A stretch of 21,874 nt of DNA from Burkholderiaceae bacterium (GCA_031276435.1 JAISNB010000024.1:1-21874); one strand, 5' to 3'; counted from the stretch's first letter, positions 1 through 8,390 are shown. Notes: generated from the letters alone by a model not told the origin. Numbers and translations are program-made.

Positions 1-129
1 CAATCCATATAGACACAAGACTTATTTTTTCATCGCCAAAGGGTATTGGACAGGCCCTGCCCGCATGGCCAGAATGGGCTGCGTGCGGCTCCAGTGTGTT
101 GGGGCGGCGTGCAAGAACAAGAGACGCGC

Positions 130-1170
130 ATGACCTATTTATTGAGCCTGCTGGACAAAAGCCCTGTTGCCGAGGGTGAATCGGCTGAGAGCGCCTTGGC
201 GCGCACCGTGAATCTGGCGCGCCAGGCCGAAGCATGGGGCTACCACCGCTACTGGCTGGCCGAGCATCACAACAATACCCAACTGGCCTGTCCCACGCCA
301 GAGATTCTGGCGGCCTACATTCTGGCTGGCACGCGCCGCATTCGTGTGGGCGCGGGTGGCGTCATGTTGCAGCATTACAGCCCCTACAAAGTAGCCGAAA
401 ACGTCAATTTGCTGGCGGCGCTGGCGCCAGGCAGGGTGGATATCGGAATTGGCAAGGCACCGGGTGGTTTGCCGCTGTCTACCAAAGCCCTGCAAGCCGG
501 CAGGGATCCCAATCTCAGGCTGGATTTTGAACACCTGATCGGGCAGTTGAACAGCTACCTGCAATCGAGCGCCGCGCCACCGGTCGCGAGCGCCACAGGG
601 GAAGAGGCGCCTGGATTTGGCGCCCAATTGCAAGTCACACCCCGACCAGCCCGCGGCGCCACAGCCTTTTTGCTTGGGGCCAGCGTGGCCAGTGCCGATC
701 TGGCCGTCAAGCTGAACTGGGATTTCGTCTACGCCGCCCACATCAACGGCGATGAAGCCGCTTGGCAAAGCACCCTGGCCCATTACGCCAGGATTTCCGG
801 CAGCAAACCGCCCATACTGGCGGTGTCTGTCGTGGTGGCCGATACGGCGCAAGAGGCCGCGCAATTGGCCCAGGGTTTCGAGCGGTTTCAGGTGCAAGTG
901 GGCGACGGCCAGCCCGTGACCGTGGGCAGTCTGAAACAGGCGCAGGAATTTGTGCGCCAGGCCGGTGGCGGCACGCACAAAATTACGGAGCGCGAGGCTT
1001 GCATCATCCACGGCACCAGCGAGCAGGTGCATGCGCGGCTGGCCCAGTTGCAGGCGCTGTACGGCGTGCGGGAATTTGTGATTGACAACCCGCTGCCAAC
1101 GGGCAGGCAGCGGGTGCGTTCTATCGAGCTGTTGGCGCGGGGATTGCGGGAGGTTGCGGCAAGTGAGTGA
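130..1170 (+). CDS. LLM-class flavin-dependent oxidoreductase (MsnO8/YtmO-like)
   Basis: A 346-residue luciferase-like monooxygenase, expected to use reduced FMN and O2 to oxidise a small organic substrate in the cytoplasm. Family marks visible: YWLAEHHN at residues 41-48, the first barrel strands with IRVGAGGVML around 71-80, and GRVDIGIGKAPGG at 101-113. The reading frame stays open back to 46, but the ATG at 130 gives the usual family N-terminus (MTYLLSLLDKSP), so it was chosen. The stop overlaps the start of the acetyltransferase gene, implying translational coupling. The genes convergent to it encode two more LLM enzymes and an ABC importer, so all probably serve one substrate class. The substrate is not readable from sequence. 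B. subtilis YtmO is the closest functional parallel I can name, from memory. Confidence 0.9.
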   Translation: MTYLLSLLDKSPVAEGESAESALARTVNLARQAEAWGYHRYWLAEHHNNTQLACPTPEILAAYILAGTRRIRVGAGGVMLQHYSPYKVAENVNLLAALAPGRVDIGIGKAPGGLPLSTKALQAGRDPNLRLDFEHLIGQLNSYLQSSAAPPVASATGEEAPGFGAQLQVTPRPARGATAFLLGASVASADLAVKLNWDFVYAAHINGDEAAWQSTLAHYARISGSKPPILAVSVVVADTAQEAAQLAQGFERFQVQVGDGQPVTVGSLKQAQEFVRQAGGGTHKITEREACIIHGTSEQVHARLAQLQALYGVREFVIDNPLPTGRQRVRSIELLARGLREVAASE

Positions 1171-1735
1171 AGCCGCCATTCGCGTGGCGACATCTGACGA
1201 TGCCGCGGCTTTTCTGCCCGTTTTGCGCCAGGCCTATGCGCCATTGGTGCGCATGGGCTTTCACTTCACCGCTACGCGCGTTGGCCTGGATGAGGTGCGT
1301 GAGGCGCTGCGCAAACAGAGCACTTTTTTGCTGGAACGCACAGAAACCAGTGGCAGCAGGAAGATTCTGGCAAGCGCCACGGTGCGCTTTCCGTGGCTGG
1401 CAGGCGAGCGGCACTATGCGCCGTACCCGTGCATCCGCTGGGTGTTCGTTGTGCCCGACGCGCAAGGCCAGGGGTTGGCGCACCGCATGCTTGACCATGT
1501 GGAAGATGGCTTTCTGCGCCAGCAAATCAAGGCGCCCGCGGTGTATCTGGGCACGGCTTCGCGGCATCCCTGGTTGCCGGGCCTGTACGAACGCAGAGGC
1601 TATGAACCGTTTCACCACAACGTCAATCCCCTGGGCATTCCCCTGGTGTGGTTGCGCAAGGTGCTGATACCGGATTTGTACGCGGCGCTGGAGTCGCCGC
1701 GTGAATGGACTCGGGATTTTCCCGGGGCGGCTTAG
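1163..1735 (+). CDS. GNAT family N-acetyltransferase
   Basis: A 190-residue Gcn5-related acetyltransferase, predicted to move acetyl from acetyl-CoA to an amine. The acetyl-CoA loop is visible around residues 94-111 (WVFVVPDAQGQGLAHRMLD, a Q-x-Q-G-L-A version of motif A). The C-terminal strand with LYERRGYEPF at 141-150 is also typical. The chosen GTG at 1163 lies 8 nt inside the end of the upstream monooxygenase gene; an in-frame opening at 1082 would give a long unlikely overlap. In Bacillus, an acetyltransferase acts with LLM monooxygenases on N-acetylated S-alkyl cysteines, and the same pairing here suggests the same logic. That is inference, and the acceptor is unknown. Confidence 0.88.
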   Translation: MSEAAIRVATSDDAAAFLPVLRQAYAPLVRMGFHFTATRVGLDEVREALRKQSTFLLERTETSGSRKILASATVRFPWLAGERHYAPYPCIRWVFVVPDAQGQGLAHRMLDHVEDGFLRQQIKAPAVYLGTASRHPWLPGLYERRGYEPFHHNVNPLGIPLVWLRKVLIPDLYAALESPREWTRDFPGAA

Positions 1736-1770
1736 GTCGGGCTTTGGCCGCGCGCAGCCAAGCCCGGGAA
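1719..1770. terminator. Possible bidirectional terminator between convergent genes
   Basis: Arms TTCCCGGG (1719-1726) and CCCGGGAA (1763-1770) are perfectly complementary. Inside them, GGGCTTTGGC (1739-1748) can pair with GCCAAGCCC (1757-1765) with one bulge. The structure covers the end of the acetyltransferase gene and lies just past the end of the convergent binding-protein gene. A short T run follows at 1777-1780 only on the + strand, so termination is plausible but not proven. Confidence 0.4.
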
Positions 1771-1798
1771 TCGTGCTTTTGCCGACGCGCGCGCACCC

Positions 1799-2752
1799 TT
1801 ATTTTTTGGGCAGTCCCGGCGGATTGGTGCGTGAGGCCGCAACCGCTTCCGCTGTCAGGCCCCAGCGGGCCAGCACTTTGCCATAGTTGCCGTTCTGGAT
1901 TTGGGCATTGAAGGCCGCCGTTATGGCGGGCGCCAGCCCGGTGCCTTTGCGGGTTGCCACGCCGATTTCCGCGTTTTCCGGCCAGCCGCCGGAGAAGGTG
2001 CCAACCTGGCGGGTCTTGCGCTCTCTGGCGGCCTGGAATGCCGAGGTGGCATTGGGGCCAAAGTAGGCATCGGCGCGGCCTGCTTGCAGCGCCAGATCGC
2101 GGATGGCGTCGTCATCGTGGTACTGCAATTCGGTGTCGGCCAGGCCTTTGGCCTTGTTTTGCCCGATCCAGTTCAGCAGCACTTTCTCCTGGTTGGTGCC
2201 GGAGAACACAATGACCCTCAGTCCGGCGATGTCTTCGGGGTTGCTGATTTTCTGGATCTTGCTGCCCAGTGGCACATAAAAGCCCAGCAGGTCGGCGCGG
2301 TAGCTGGAAAAGTCGAACTTTTCCTTGCGCTCTTCGGTGATGGTGATGTTGTGAATAACGGCGTCGTACTTGCCAGACGACAGCCCCAGAGGCCAATCGG
2401 CCCAGACGGTGGGCACCAGCACCAGTTCCAGCCCCAGGCTGTCGGCCAGCAGTTGGGCCACGTCGGGTTCCGCACCAATCGGTGTTTTGGAATCAGATGC
2501 ATACACCGCATAAGGCAGGCGGTTGGGAATGGATGCCACGGTCAGCTTGCCGGGCGTGACGAATGGGTAGCCCCTGGGAATCAGGGCGGCAGCCGAGGCA
2601 ACCTTGCCGACCCGCACGCGGCCCGCTTGCGCCGGGCTGAGGTCTACTTGCAGTGGCGCTGCGGTTTGCTGCGACCAGCAGGGCAAGGCCAGCGTGGCAC
2701 TTGCCAGCGCAATGACGCCGAGGTGTTGAATGAAAGTGCGTTTGGTAAACAT
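1799..2752 (-). CDS. ABC transporter substrate-binding protein (family 3, amino-acid type), copy 2
   Basis: A 317-residue periplasmic binding protein of the polar amino acid (SBP_bac_3) family. Residues 1-27 form a signal peptide (KR, a hydrophobic stretch with ALASATLALP, then CWSQ). A proline precedes the cysteine, so a lipoprotein is unlikely. Family marks include FVTPGKLTVA, IGAEPDVAQLLADSLGLELVLVP and ITEERKEKFDFSSY, the usual phrase just before the second domain. It is clearly paralogous to the binding protein at 3958-4923: both share the ADWPLGL, EERKEKFDFS-like and NPPGLPK segments. AAGGAAAAAC lies just upstream of the ATG as ribosome binding site. Last gene of the probable minus-strand operon; it presumably feeds the fused permease/ATPase. 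Ligand unknown. Confidence 0.92.
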   Translation of the reverse strand: MFTKRTFIQHLGVIALASATLALPCWSQQTAAPLQVDLSPAQAGRVRVGKVASAAALIPRGYPFVTPGKLTVASIPNRLPYAVYASDSKTPIGAEPDVAQLLADSLGLELVLVPTVWADWPLGLSSGKYDAVIHNITITEERKEKFDFSSYRADLLGFYVPLGSKIQKISNPEDIAGLRVIVFSGTNQEKVLLNWIGQNKAKGLADTELQYHDDDAIRDLALQAGRADAYFGPNATSAFQAARERKTRQVGTFSGGWPENAEIGVATRKGTGLAPAITAAFNAQIQNGNYGKVLARWGLTAEAVAASRTNPPGLPKK

Positions 2753-2789
2753 GGTTTGTTTTTCCTTGGTTATGAAATTTGTAATCCCG

Positions 2790-3920
2790 TCATGGGGTGG
2801 TGGTTGCCGAAGGGCGCGCGGTTATGGTTGCCTCGGCTGCCGGGGCGGCGCGCGCTTGAACAGCGGTGGCAACTGGCTTGATGCTGAGGAGCGTGCGATG
2901 GGGAAGTGGCCTCCAGCCGATGCGGGGCGCAATGCGCTGGCGGAAATCGCCCAGGATTTGCTGGTATTGCGCCAGCGTGAATTCGTAGGGCAACTCCAGC
3001 CGCAGTTCGCTCACCTCGCCCAGCACGGCATCGGCATGCAGGCGCTCCAGGATTTCGTCGCTGCTGCCCACCAGGTCACGGCTGAACAATGTTCGGCGCG
3101 GGCCTTGCGGCGCCAGCGTGCGCTCGTGACGACTGGCCGCGTAGTCGCGGTATTGCTGGCGCGTGGCGGCATCGGCGCTGTCCGTGGGCACAATGACCCG
3201 ACCCGCCGCCACGCGCGTCGTGGTCAGGCCGTTGGGCAGCGCGTTGCGGTAGGCCTGCAACTGGGCGCGCTGGGCATCGAAAAAGTCATCCGACACATCG
3301 CCGCAGGTCAGACTGCCAAGCATCAGGTTCAGCCCGCTCTGGCCTGCCCATGTGGTCGATCGCAACGAGCCAGCGCCATACCAGACGCGCTGGCGCAGAC
3401 CGGGGGCAAAGGGTTGCAGGCGCGCCCGTTGCTGATTGCCCGGCGACATGACAAACACCGCACCGTCGCCCAGATAACGGCCTTCCAGGTTGTGCAGAAA
3501 ACGTTCCACGCGGGCGTAGGAGAAATCAAAGCTTTGCCAATCGCCATCGAATACCAGCGGCGCGAGCAGTTCGGCATGCGGCGGCGGACCTGTGCTGACG
3601 CCAATGTTCAGGCGTCCACCCGACAAGGCATCCAGCAGGGAAAGGTCTTCGGCCAGACGAAAAGGGCTTTCACAGCCAAGCTGGATGACCGCCGAACCCA
3701 GTTCAATGCGCCGCGTGCGCTGGCTGGCCGCGGCCAGAAATACGGCGGCGGAAGATACGCCATGCTCCAGATGGCGCTGGCGCACCCAGGCACTGTCAAA
3801 ACCCAGGGTTTCGCCGGTTTCGAAAAGGCGCAAGGCATCTTCCAGACCCGCGCGCGGGTCGTCGTCCGGGTAATTGCCGGGGGTCAAAAAACCAATGTGG
3901 GAGATGGCGAGCGCGCACAT
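2790..3920 (-). CDS. LLM-class flavin-dependent oxidoreductase
   Basis: A 376-residue luciferase-like monooxygenase. Seen: AISHIGFLTPGNY near the N-terminus, GFDSAWVRQRHLEHG around 40-54, the core SPFRLAEDLSLLDALSGGRLNIGVSTGPP around 86-114, and RVIVPTDSADAATRQQY, a usual helical insertion. The last 40 or so residues are rich in Ala and Thr and look disordered, unusual for the family. It sits between the two binding-protein genes with 37-nt gaps on each side, so it is probably co-transcribed with them. The start has no obvious Shine-Dalgarno. It differs clearly from the other two LLM enzymes in the window, so it may perform a separate step or accept a related substrate. Confidence 0.9.
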   Translation of the reverse strand: MCALAISHIGFLTPGNYPDDDPRAGLEDALRLFETGETLGFDSAWVRQRHLEHGVSSAAVFLAAASQRTRRIELGSAVIQLGCESPFRLAEDLSLLDALSGGRLNIGVSTGPPPHAELLAPLVFDGDWQSFDFSYARVERFLHNLEGRYLGDGAVFVMSPGNQQRARLQPFAPGLRQRVWYGAGSLRSTTWAGQSGLNLMLGSLTCGDVSDDFFDAQRAQLQAYRNALPNGLTTTRVAAGRVIVPTDSADAATRQQYRDYAASRHERTLAPQGPRRTLFSRDLVGSSDEILERLHADAVLGEVSELRLELPYEFTLAQYQQILGDFRQRIAPRIGWRPLPHRTLLSIKPVATAVQARAAPAAEATITARPSATTTP

Positions 3921-3957
3921 GAACGGGGGTTTTGTCTGGCCTCAGTTTGCTGCTTCT

Positions 3958-4923
3958 TCAATACTTGGGCAGGCCGGGCGGATTGGTTTCGGATCGGGGC
4001 AGGGCTTCTGCCTGCAGTTGCCAGCGCGCCAGCACCTTGGCATAGGTGCCATCGGCGATCAGGCCATTGGTGGCTTTGGTGAGCGCGGCGGCCAAACCCG
4101 AGCCTTTGCGGGTGGCGACAGCCACGTCGGAGCGTTCCGGCCAGCCTGCCGAGAGTGTGCCCACGCGCTTGATGTTCCGGTCGCGCGCGGCAATGAACAC
4201 CAGTTGCGCATGCGGCTGCACCATCACATCGGCGCGGCCAGAAGCCAGCGCGACCAGGCGCTGCGCTTCATCGTCGTAGTACTGCAATTCGATGGGCTTG
4301 CGGCCAGCCGCTTCGTTGAGCTTGCTCCAGGCCAGCAGAATGCGTTCCTGATTGGTGCCCGCGCCGACAATGATTTTCAGGCCCGCCGCATCCCGGGGTT
4401 CGGCAATCCGGTCGATGCCGCTGTCGGCCTTGACGAAAAAGCCATGCAGGCCCTGGCGGTAGGTGGAGAAGTCAAACTTCTCCTTGCGCTGCTCGGTGAC
4501 GCCGACATTGGAGATCACTGCATCAAACCGCCCTGAAACCAGGCCCAGCGGCCAATCCGCCCAGGCGACCGGGATCAGCACCAGTTCCAGTCCCAGGCTG
4601 TCGGCCACGGCATAGGCGTAGTCCGGATCGGCGCCCACCACGGTTTTGGCATCGGTGGCGTAGGTGGCCAACGGTGGCCCGCCTGGATTTACCGCCACGG
4701 TGAATTTTCCGGGTGTGACAAACCTGAAATTGGCCGGAATGGCGGCAATGGCTTCGGCGTTGGGCTTGGCGCGCACGCGGCCCGTTTGTTCGGGGCTGAG
4801 GTCAAAGCCCTCTACGGTGGCGGCCTGTGCCAGGCCCAGTGTGGCGCAGGCTGCGGCGCTTGCCAGTGCGCGGCACAGGCGTTTGAAGGGGCGCGCGAAA
4901 CGGATTGGGGTCGGGGTGCTCAT
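3958..4923 (-). CDS. ABC transporter substrate-binding protein (family 3, amino-acid type), copy 1
   Basis: A 321-residue periplasmic solute-binding protein of the SBP_bac_3 family. Residues 1-34 are a signal peptide with a long basic n-region and an AQA cleavage site. Family marks: FRFVTPGKFTVAVNPG, VVGADPDYAYAVADSLGLELVLIP and VTEQRKEKFDFSTY. The open frame continues upstream to 5163 inside the ABC gene; the ATG at 4923 was preferred because it gives a proper signal peptide and has AAAAAGG upstream. It follows the permease/ATPase gene by 85 nt. It shares the whole fold and many segments with the binding protein at 1799-2752, which suggests duplication followed by ligand divergence. Confidence 0.92.
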   Translation of the reverse strand: MSTPTPIRFARPFKRLCRALASAAACATLGLAQAATVEGFDLSPEQTGRVRAKPNAEAIAAIPANFRFVTPGKFTVAVNPGGPPLATYATDAKTVVGADPDYAYAVADSLGLELVLIPVAWADWPLGLVSGRFDAVISNVGVTEQRKEKFDFSTYRQGLHGFFVKADSGIDRIAEPRDAAGLKIIVGAGTNQERILLAWSKLNEAAGRKPIELQYYDDEAQRLVALASGRADVMVQPHAQLVFIAARDRNIKRVGTLSAGWPERSDVAVATRKGSGLAAALTKATNGLIADGTYAKVLARWQLQAEALPRSETNPPGLPKY

Positions 4924-5008
4924 GGTGTGGCGGCCTTTTTCATGGGGGGCATGGTTCAACAAGGAGGGCGGGGTGCTGGGGCAGGAGCAAGCGGGCGGGC
5001 GGCCCGAT

Positions 5009-6808
5009 TCAAAGCACCTTTTGCAAAAAGTCCGCCGTGCGGGGGTGGTCGGGTTTGCTGAAAATCTTCCCGGGCGTGCCTTTTTCCAGAATGCGACCGT
5101 TTTCCATAAAGACGATGGTGTCGGCCACTTCGCGGGCGAAGCCGATTTCATGGGTGACCACAATCAGCGTGGTGCCAGAGCGGGCCAGTTCCTTGATGAC
5201 ATTGAGCACTTCGCTCACCAGTTCAGGGTCGAGCGCGGAGGTGGGTTCGTCAAACAGCAACACTTTTGGGCGCAAGGCCAGCGCGCGGGCAATGGCAATG
5301 CGCTGCTGCTGGCCGCCCGAAAGCTGGCGCGGATAGGCCCGCTCGCGGTCGGCCAAGCCCACGCGCGCCAGCAGATCGCGCGCTTGCGATTCGGCCTCGG
5401 CCCTGGGCGTGCCACGCACGGAAATGGGCGCTTCAACAATGTTTTCCAGCACCGTCAGGTGCGGAAACAGGTTGAAGCTCTGGAACACCATGCCCACTTC
5501 CACACGCTGGGCCAGAATGTCTTTTTCTTTCAGTTCATAGAGCGTGTCGCCCGCCTGGCGGTAGCCAACCAAGTGGTCGTCAATGGCAATCAGCCCCTGA
5601 TCCACACGTTCGAGGTGGTTGATGCTGCGCAGCAGGGTGGATTTGCCCGAGCCGGAGGCGCCCAGAATCACCGTGACGCTGCTGGCGGGGAAATCGATGG
5701 AAATATTGTCCAGCACCTTGTTTGCGCCAAAGGATTTGGAGACGCCATGCAAACGCACATGGGCACCCTGCGCGCGCAGAAATGGCAAGGGCGTGGCCGT
5801 TGCCGCGGCAGTGGCGCTTTGCAATGCCGAGGTGGCCGCAGGCGGGTGGCTGGGCCGCAGCCACGCCACAAGGGGATCAAGAATGCCGGGCGGGCGGTTG
5901 CGCAGCGCGCCTTTGGAAAAATACCGCTCGATGAAGTACTGTGCAATCGACAGTGCGGTGAGTATGATCAGGTACCACACGGTTGCCACCATCAGCAGTG
6001 GAATCACTTCCAGATTGCGGCGGTAAATGATTTGCACGGTGTAGAACAGCTCGGGCAACGCCAGAATGTAGACCTGCGAGGTGCCTTTTGCCAGACCGAT
6101 GATTTCGTTGAACGCGGTGGGCAAAATGGAGCGCATGGCTTGTGGCAGCACAATGCGCGAGAACTGGCGGCGGTGCGACAGGCCCAGCGCCGATGCGGCT
6201 TCCAACTGGCCCTGATCGACCGACAGAATGCCGCCGCGCACGATTTCGGCGGAAAACGCGGCCTGGTTCAGCGTCAAGCCAATGATGGCTGCGAAAAACG
6301 GTGTGATGAGCTGGGTGGTGTTCCATCTGAAGAAATGGATGCCGGTGTAGGGTACGCCGATGGTGATGTATTCGTACAGGTAGCCCAGGTTGTTGATGAG
6401 CAGCAGCAGCACGATCAGCGGAATGGAGCGAAAGATCCAGATGAAGGTCCACGACACGCCTGCCAGCAATGGCGAGCGTGACACCCGGGCCAGCGCCAGA
6501 AAAGTGCCCAGCGTAAAGCCGAAAAGCGTGCCCAGCAGCGTCAGCAGCAGCGTGCGGCCAAGACCGACCAGCACGGCCTTGTCGAAAAACCATTCGGCGA
6601 ACACGTTCCAGCCCCAGCGTTCGTTGAGCAGCATGGAGTGCAGCGTGGCGGCGATGACGGCAATGGCAAAAACGGTGCCGATTTTGCGTCCCGGGTAGCG
6701 CGCCGGGACAACGCGCAGTTTGGATACATCGTCCAGCGATTGGCGCCCAACATCCCGCGCGGGCACGGCGGCGTTGCCTGCCAAAGTGCTGCTGGCGGTG
6801 GTGTTCAT
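5009..6808 (-). CDS. Fused amino-acid-type ABC transporter permease/ATP-binding protein
   Basis: A 599-residue inner-membrane importer with permease and ATPase in one chain. Residues 44-300 are a HisM/GlnP-type permease with about five helices and the ATPase-coupling EAA loop around 188-211 (EIVRGGILSVDQGQLEAASALGL). A Pro/Ala-rich linker spans about 305-345. Residues 350-599 are a GlnQ-type ATPase: Walker A GASGSGKST (383-391), signature LSGGQQQR (496-503), Walker B VLLFDEPTSALD (516-527) and switch His553. The upstream in-frame extension to 6916 is rejected because the ATG at 6808 starts a normal permease N-terminus. The usual arrangement is two separate chains; fused forms are known in proteobacteria. 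A homodimer would supply both domains twice. Its partners are presumably the two binding proteins downstream. Confidence 0.95.
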   Translation of the reverse strand: MNTTASSTLAGNAAVPARDVGRQSLDDVSKLRVVPARYPGRKIGTVFAIAVIAATLHSMLLNERWGWNVFAEWFFDKAVLVGLGRTLLLTLLGTLFGFTLGTFLALARVSRSPLLAGVSWTFIWIFRSIPLIVLLLLINNLGYLYEYITIGVPYTGIHFFRWNTTQLITPFFAAIIGLTLNQAAFSAEIVRGGILSVDQGQLEAASALGLSHRRQFSRIVLPQAMRSILPTAFNEIIGLAKGTSQVYILALPELFYTVQIIYRRNLEVIPLLMVATVWYLIILTALSIAQYFIERYFSKGALRNRPPGILDPLVAWLRPSHPPAATSALQSATAAATATPLPFLRAQGAHVRLHGVSKSFGANKVLDNISIDFPASSVTVILGASGSGKSTLLRSINHLERVDQGLIAIDDHLVGYRQAGDTLYELKEKDILAQRVEVGMVFQSFNLFPHLTVLENIVEAPISVRGTPRAEAESQARDLLARVGLADRERAYPRQLSGGQQQRIAIARALALRPKVLLFDEPTSALDPELVSEVLNVIKELARSGTTLIVVTHEIGFAREVADTIVFMENGRILEKGTPGKIFSKPDHPRTADFLQKVL

Positions 6809-6948
6809 GGCCCGCTCTCCGGGGTCAAAAAATGCTCCCGCGCTTGCCGCTTCGCGGCGGCATTGCTCCCCAGGCTGCCGCGCTCTGGCAGCAACCCGTG
6901 CCCTGGCGCGATGCAAAAGAGTTCGTCCGTCATGGCGCGAGCCTTACC

Positions 6949-8295
6949 TTAAACAGGCGCCGGTTGACTTTGCGCGGCATAGCGGCTGGTTTTGCAGGGC
7001 AGTCCCAGGTTTTCGCGCAGCGTCCGGCCTTGCAGGACAGGGCTGAAGTAACCGCGCGCCTGCAAAAGCGGCAGGATCAGTTCGATAAAGTCCGCCAGAC
7101 CTTCGCGGATGACGGGAAAACTCAGGATGTAGCCATCGGCAGCGCCAGCATCTCTCCAGGCAATCAGGGTGTTGGCGACTTTCTCGGCGCTGCCCACGAA
7201 CGGGGTGCGCGGGGTGGCCGCTTCCAGTGCCGCTTCGCGCAGGGTTTGCTTTTTCTCGGCAGCCGTGCGTTTGATGTGGTCGGTGGTGGAGCGGAAACTG
7301 TTGCGGCCAATTTCCCCCAGTTCGGGGAAGGGGGCGTCCAGCCGGTAGCCGGTGAAGTCGTGGTGGTCGAAATAACGGCCCAGATAGCGCAGCGCGTCCT
7401 CGATGTCCACCAGGGCGCGGATGGCCTGGTATTTTTCTTCCGCTTCGGCTTCGGTACGGCCTGTGACGATGCCCGCGCCCGGGTAAATGCCCACGGAGTT
7501 TGCCGCGCGCCCGTGTGCTGTGGCACGCTTGCGCACGCGCTCTCTGAATTGCACGCCTTCTTGCACCGCGGTGGCATGGGTGAATACGGCGTCGGCATGC
7601 TGACCGGCCAGGTCGATGCCATCGTCAGATGATCCCGCCTGGAATATCACGGGCTGGCCCTGTGGTGAGCGTTGGATGTTGAGCGGCCCTTCCACCTGAA
7701 AGTATTCGCCTTTGTGACCCAGCGCATGCAGCTTTGCCGGGTCAAAAAACTGGCCGGTTGCGCGGTCGCGCACAAAGGCGTCGTCGTCCCACGAGTCCCA
7801 CAAACCTTTGGCCACTTCCAGATATTCGCGGGCAATCCGGTAACGCTCGGGATGGGGCGGGTGCTGGACTGCCTGGCTGCGGCCAAAATTGAGCGCCGAA
7901 CCTTCCAGCGGCGAGGTGACCACGTTCCACCCCGCCCGCCCGCCGCTGATCAAATCCAGCGAGGCAAACTGGCGGGCCACCGTGAAGGGATCGCTGTAGG
8001 TGGTGGAGACCGTGCCTGCCAGCCCGATGCGGCTGGTCACCGTAGCCAGCGCCGAGAGAATGGTCAGCGGCTCAAAGCGGTTCAGGTGGATCGGAATGGT
8101 TTTGGCATTGATGTACAGGCCATCGGCCACAAACGCAAAGGCGATGCCAGCGGCCTCGGCCTTCTGGATGGTTTCAATGTAGTAACGCAGGTTGACGCTG
8201 GCGTCTGCCAGGCTGGCCGGGTGCCGCCAGGAGTTCATGTGGCTGCCGGGGCCTTGCAGCATGATGCCAAAAGGTATGTGCTTGTGGTTGGGCAT
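6949..8295 (-). CDS. NtaA/SnaA/DszA-family flavin monooxygenase (YtnJ/CmoJ-like)
   Basis: A 448-residue FMN-dependent monooxygenase of the NtaA/SnaA/DszA (nitrilotriacetate/dibenzothiophene sulfone) branch of the LLM superfamily. Marks: GPGSHMNSWRHP near residues 15-26, HLNRFEPLTILSALA, SRIGLAGTVSTTYSDPFTVAR, the hallmark GGRAGWNVVTS, and GQPVIFQAGSSDDG. Members usually need a separate flavin reductase, which is absent from this window. ATG 8295 is preferred because it gives the usual short N-terminus; a GTG at 8316 in frame is the alternative, and neither has a good Shine-Dalgarno. It is the first gene of the minus-strand operon, 140 nt ahead of the ABC gene, and lies directly after the inverted-repeat-rich gap. 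Confidence 0.92.
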   Translation of the reverse strand: MPNHKHIPFGIMLQGPGSHMNSWRHPASLADASVNLRYYIETIQKAEAAGIAFAFVADGLYINAKTIPIHLNRFEPLTILSALATVTSRIGLAGTVSTTYSDPFTVARQFASLDLISGGRAGWNVVTSPLEGSALNFGRSQAVQHPPHPERYRIAREYLEVAKGLWDSWDDDAFVRDRATGQFFDPAKLHALGHKGEYFQVEGPLNIQRSPQGQPVIFQAGSSDDGIDLAGQHADAVFTHATAVQEGVQFRERVRKRATAHGRAANSVGIYPGAGIVTGRTEAEAEEKYQAIRALVDIEDALRYLGRYFDHHDFTGYRLDAPFPELGEIGRNSFRSTTDHIKRTAAEKKQTLREAALEAATPRTPFVGSAEKVANTLIAWRDAGAADGYILSFPVIREGLADFIELILPLLQARGYFSPVLQGRTLRENLGLPCKTSRYAAQSQPAPV

Positions 8296-8358
8296 AAGGT
8301 TTGTCGGCAATGCCACGGTGATCGGGTCGGGGTTTGCCGCGAATTGCGGCGTTTTTCA

Positions 8359-8390
8359 ATTCAATGGATTGAATGCTAGACAACAGCATT
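8359..8390. promoter_or_regulatory. Two overlapping palindromes upstream of the monooxygenase operon (candidate operator)
   Basis: ATTCAAT-GG-ATTGAAT (8359-8374) is a perfect 7+7 palindrome. It overlaps AATGCT-N7-AGCATT (8372-8390), a 6+6 interrupted palindrome. They lie 64-95 nt upstream of the ATG at 8295 in AT-rich DNA, where a promoter and regulator site for the minus-strand operon would be expected. The spacing of the second resembles interrupted dyads bound by LysR-type or TetR-type proteins. No regulator gene is present, so the binding protein is unknown. Confidence 0.45.

Noticed and set aside
4664..6481. A 605-codon + strand open frame opposite the ABC permease/ATPase.
   Set aside because: It is antisense to a gene with complete Walker and signature motifs and has no domain of its own.
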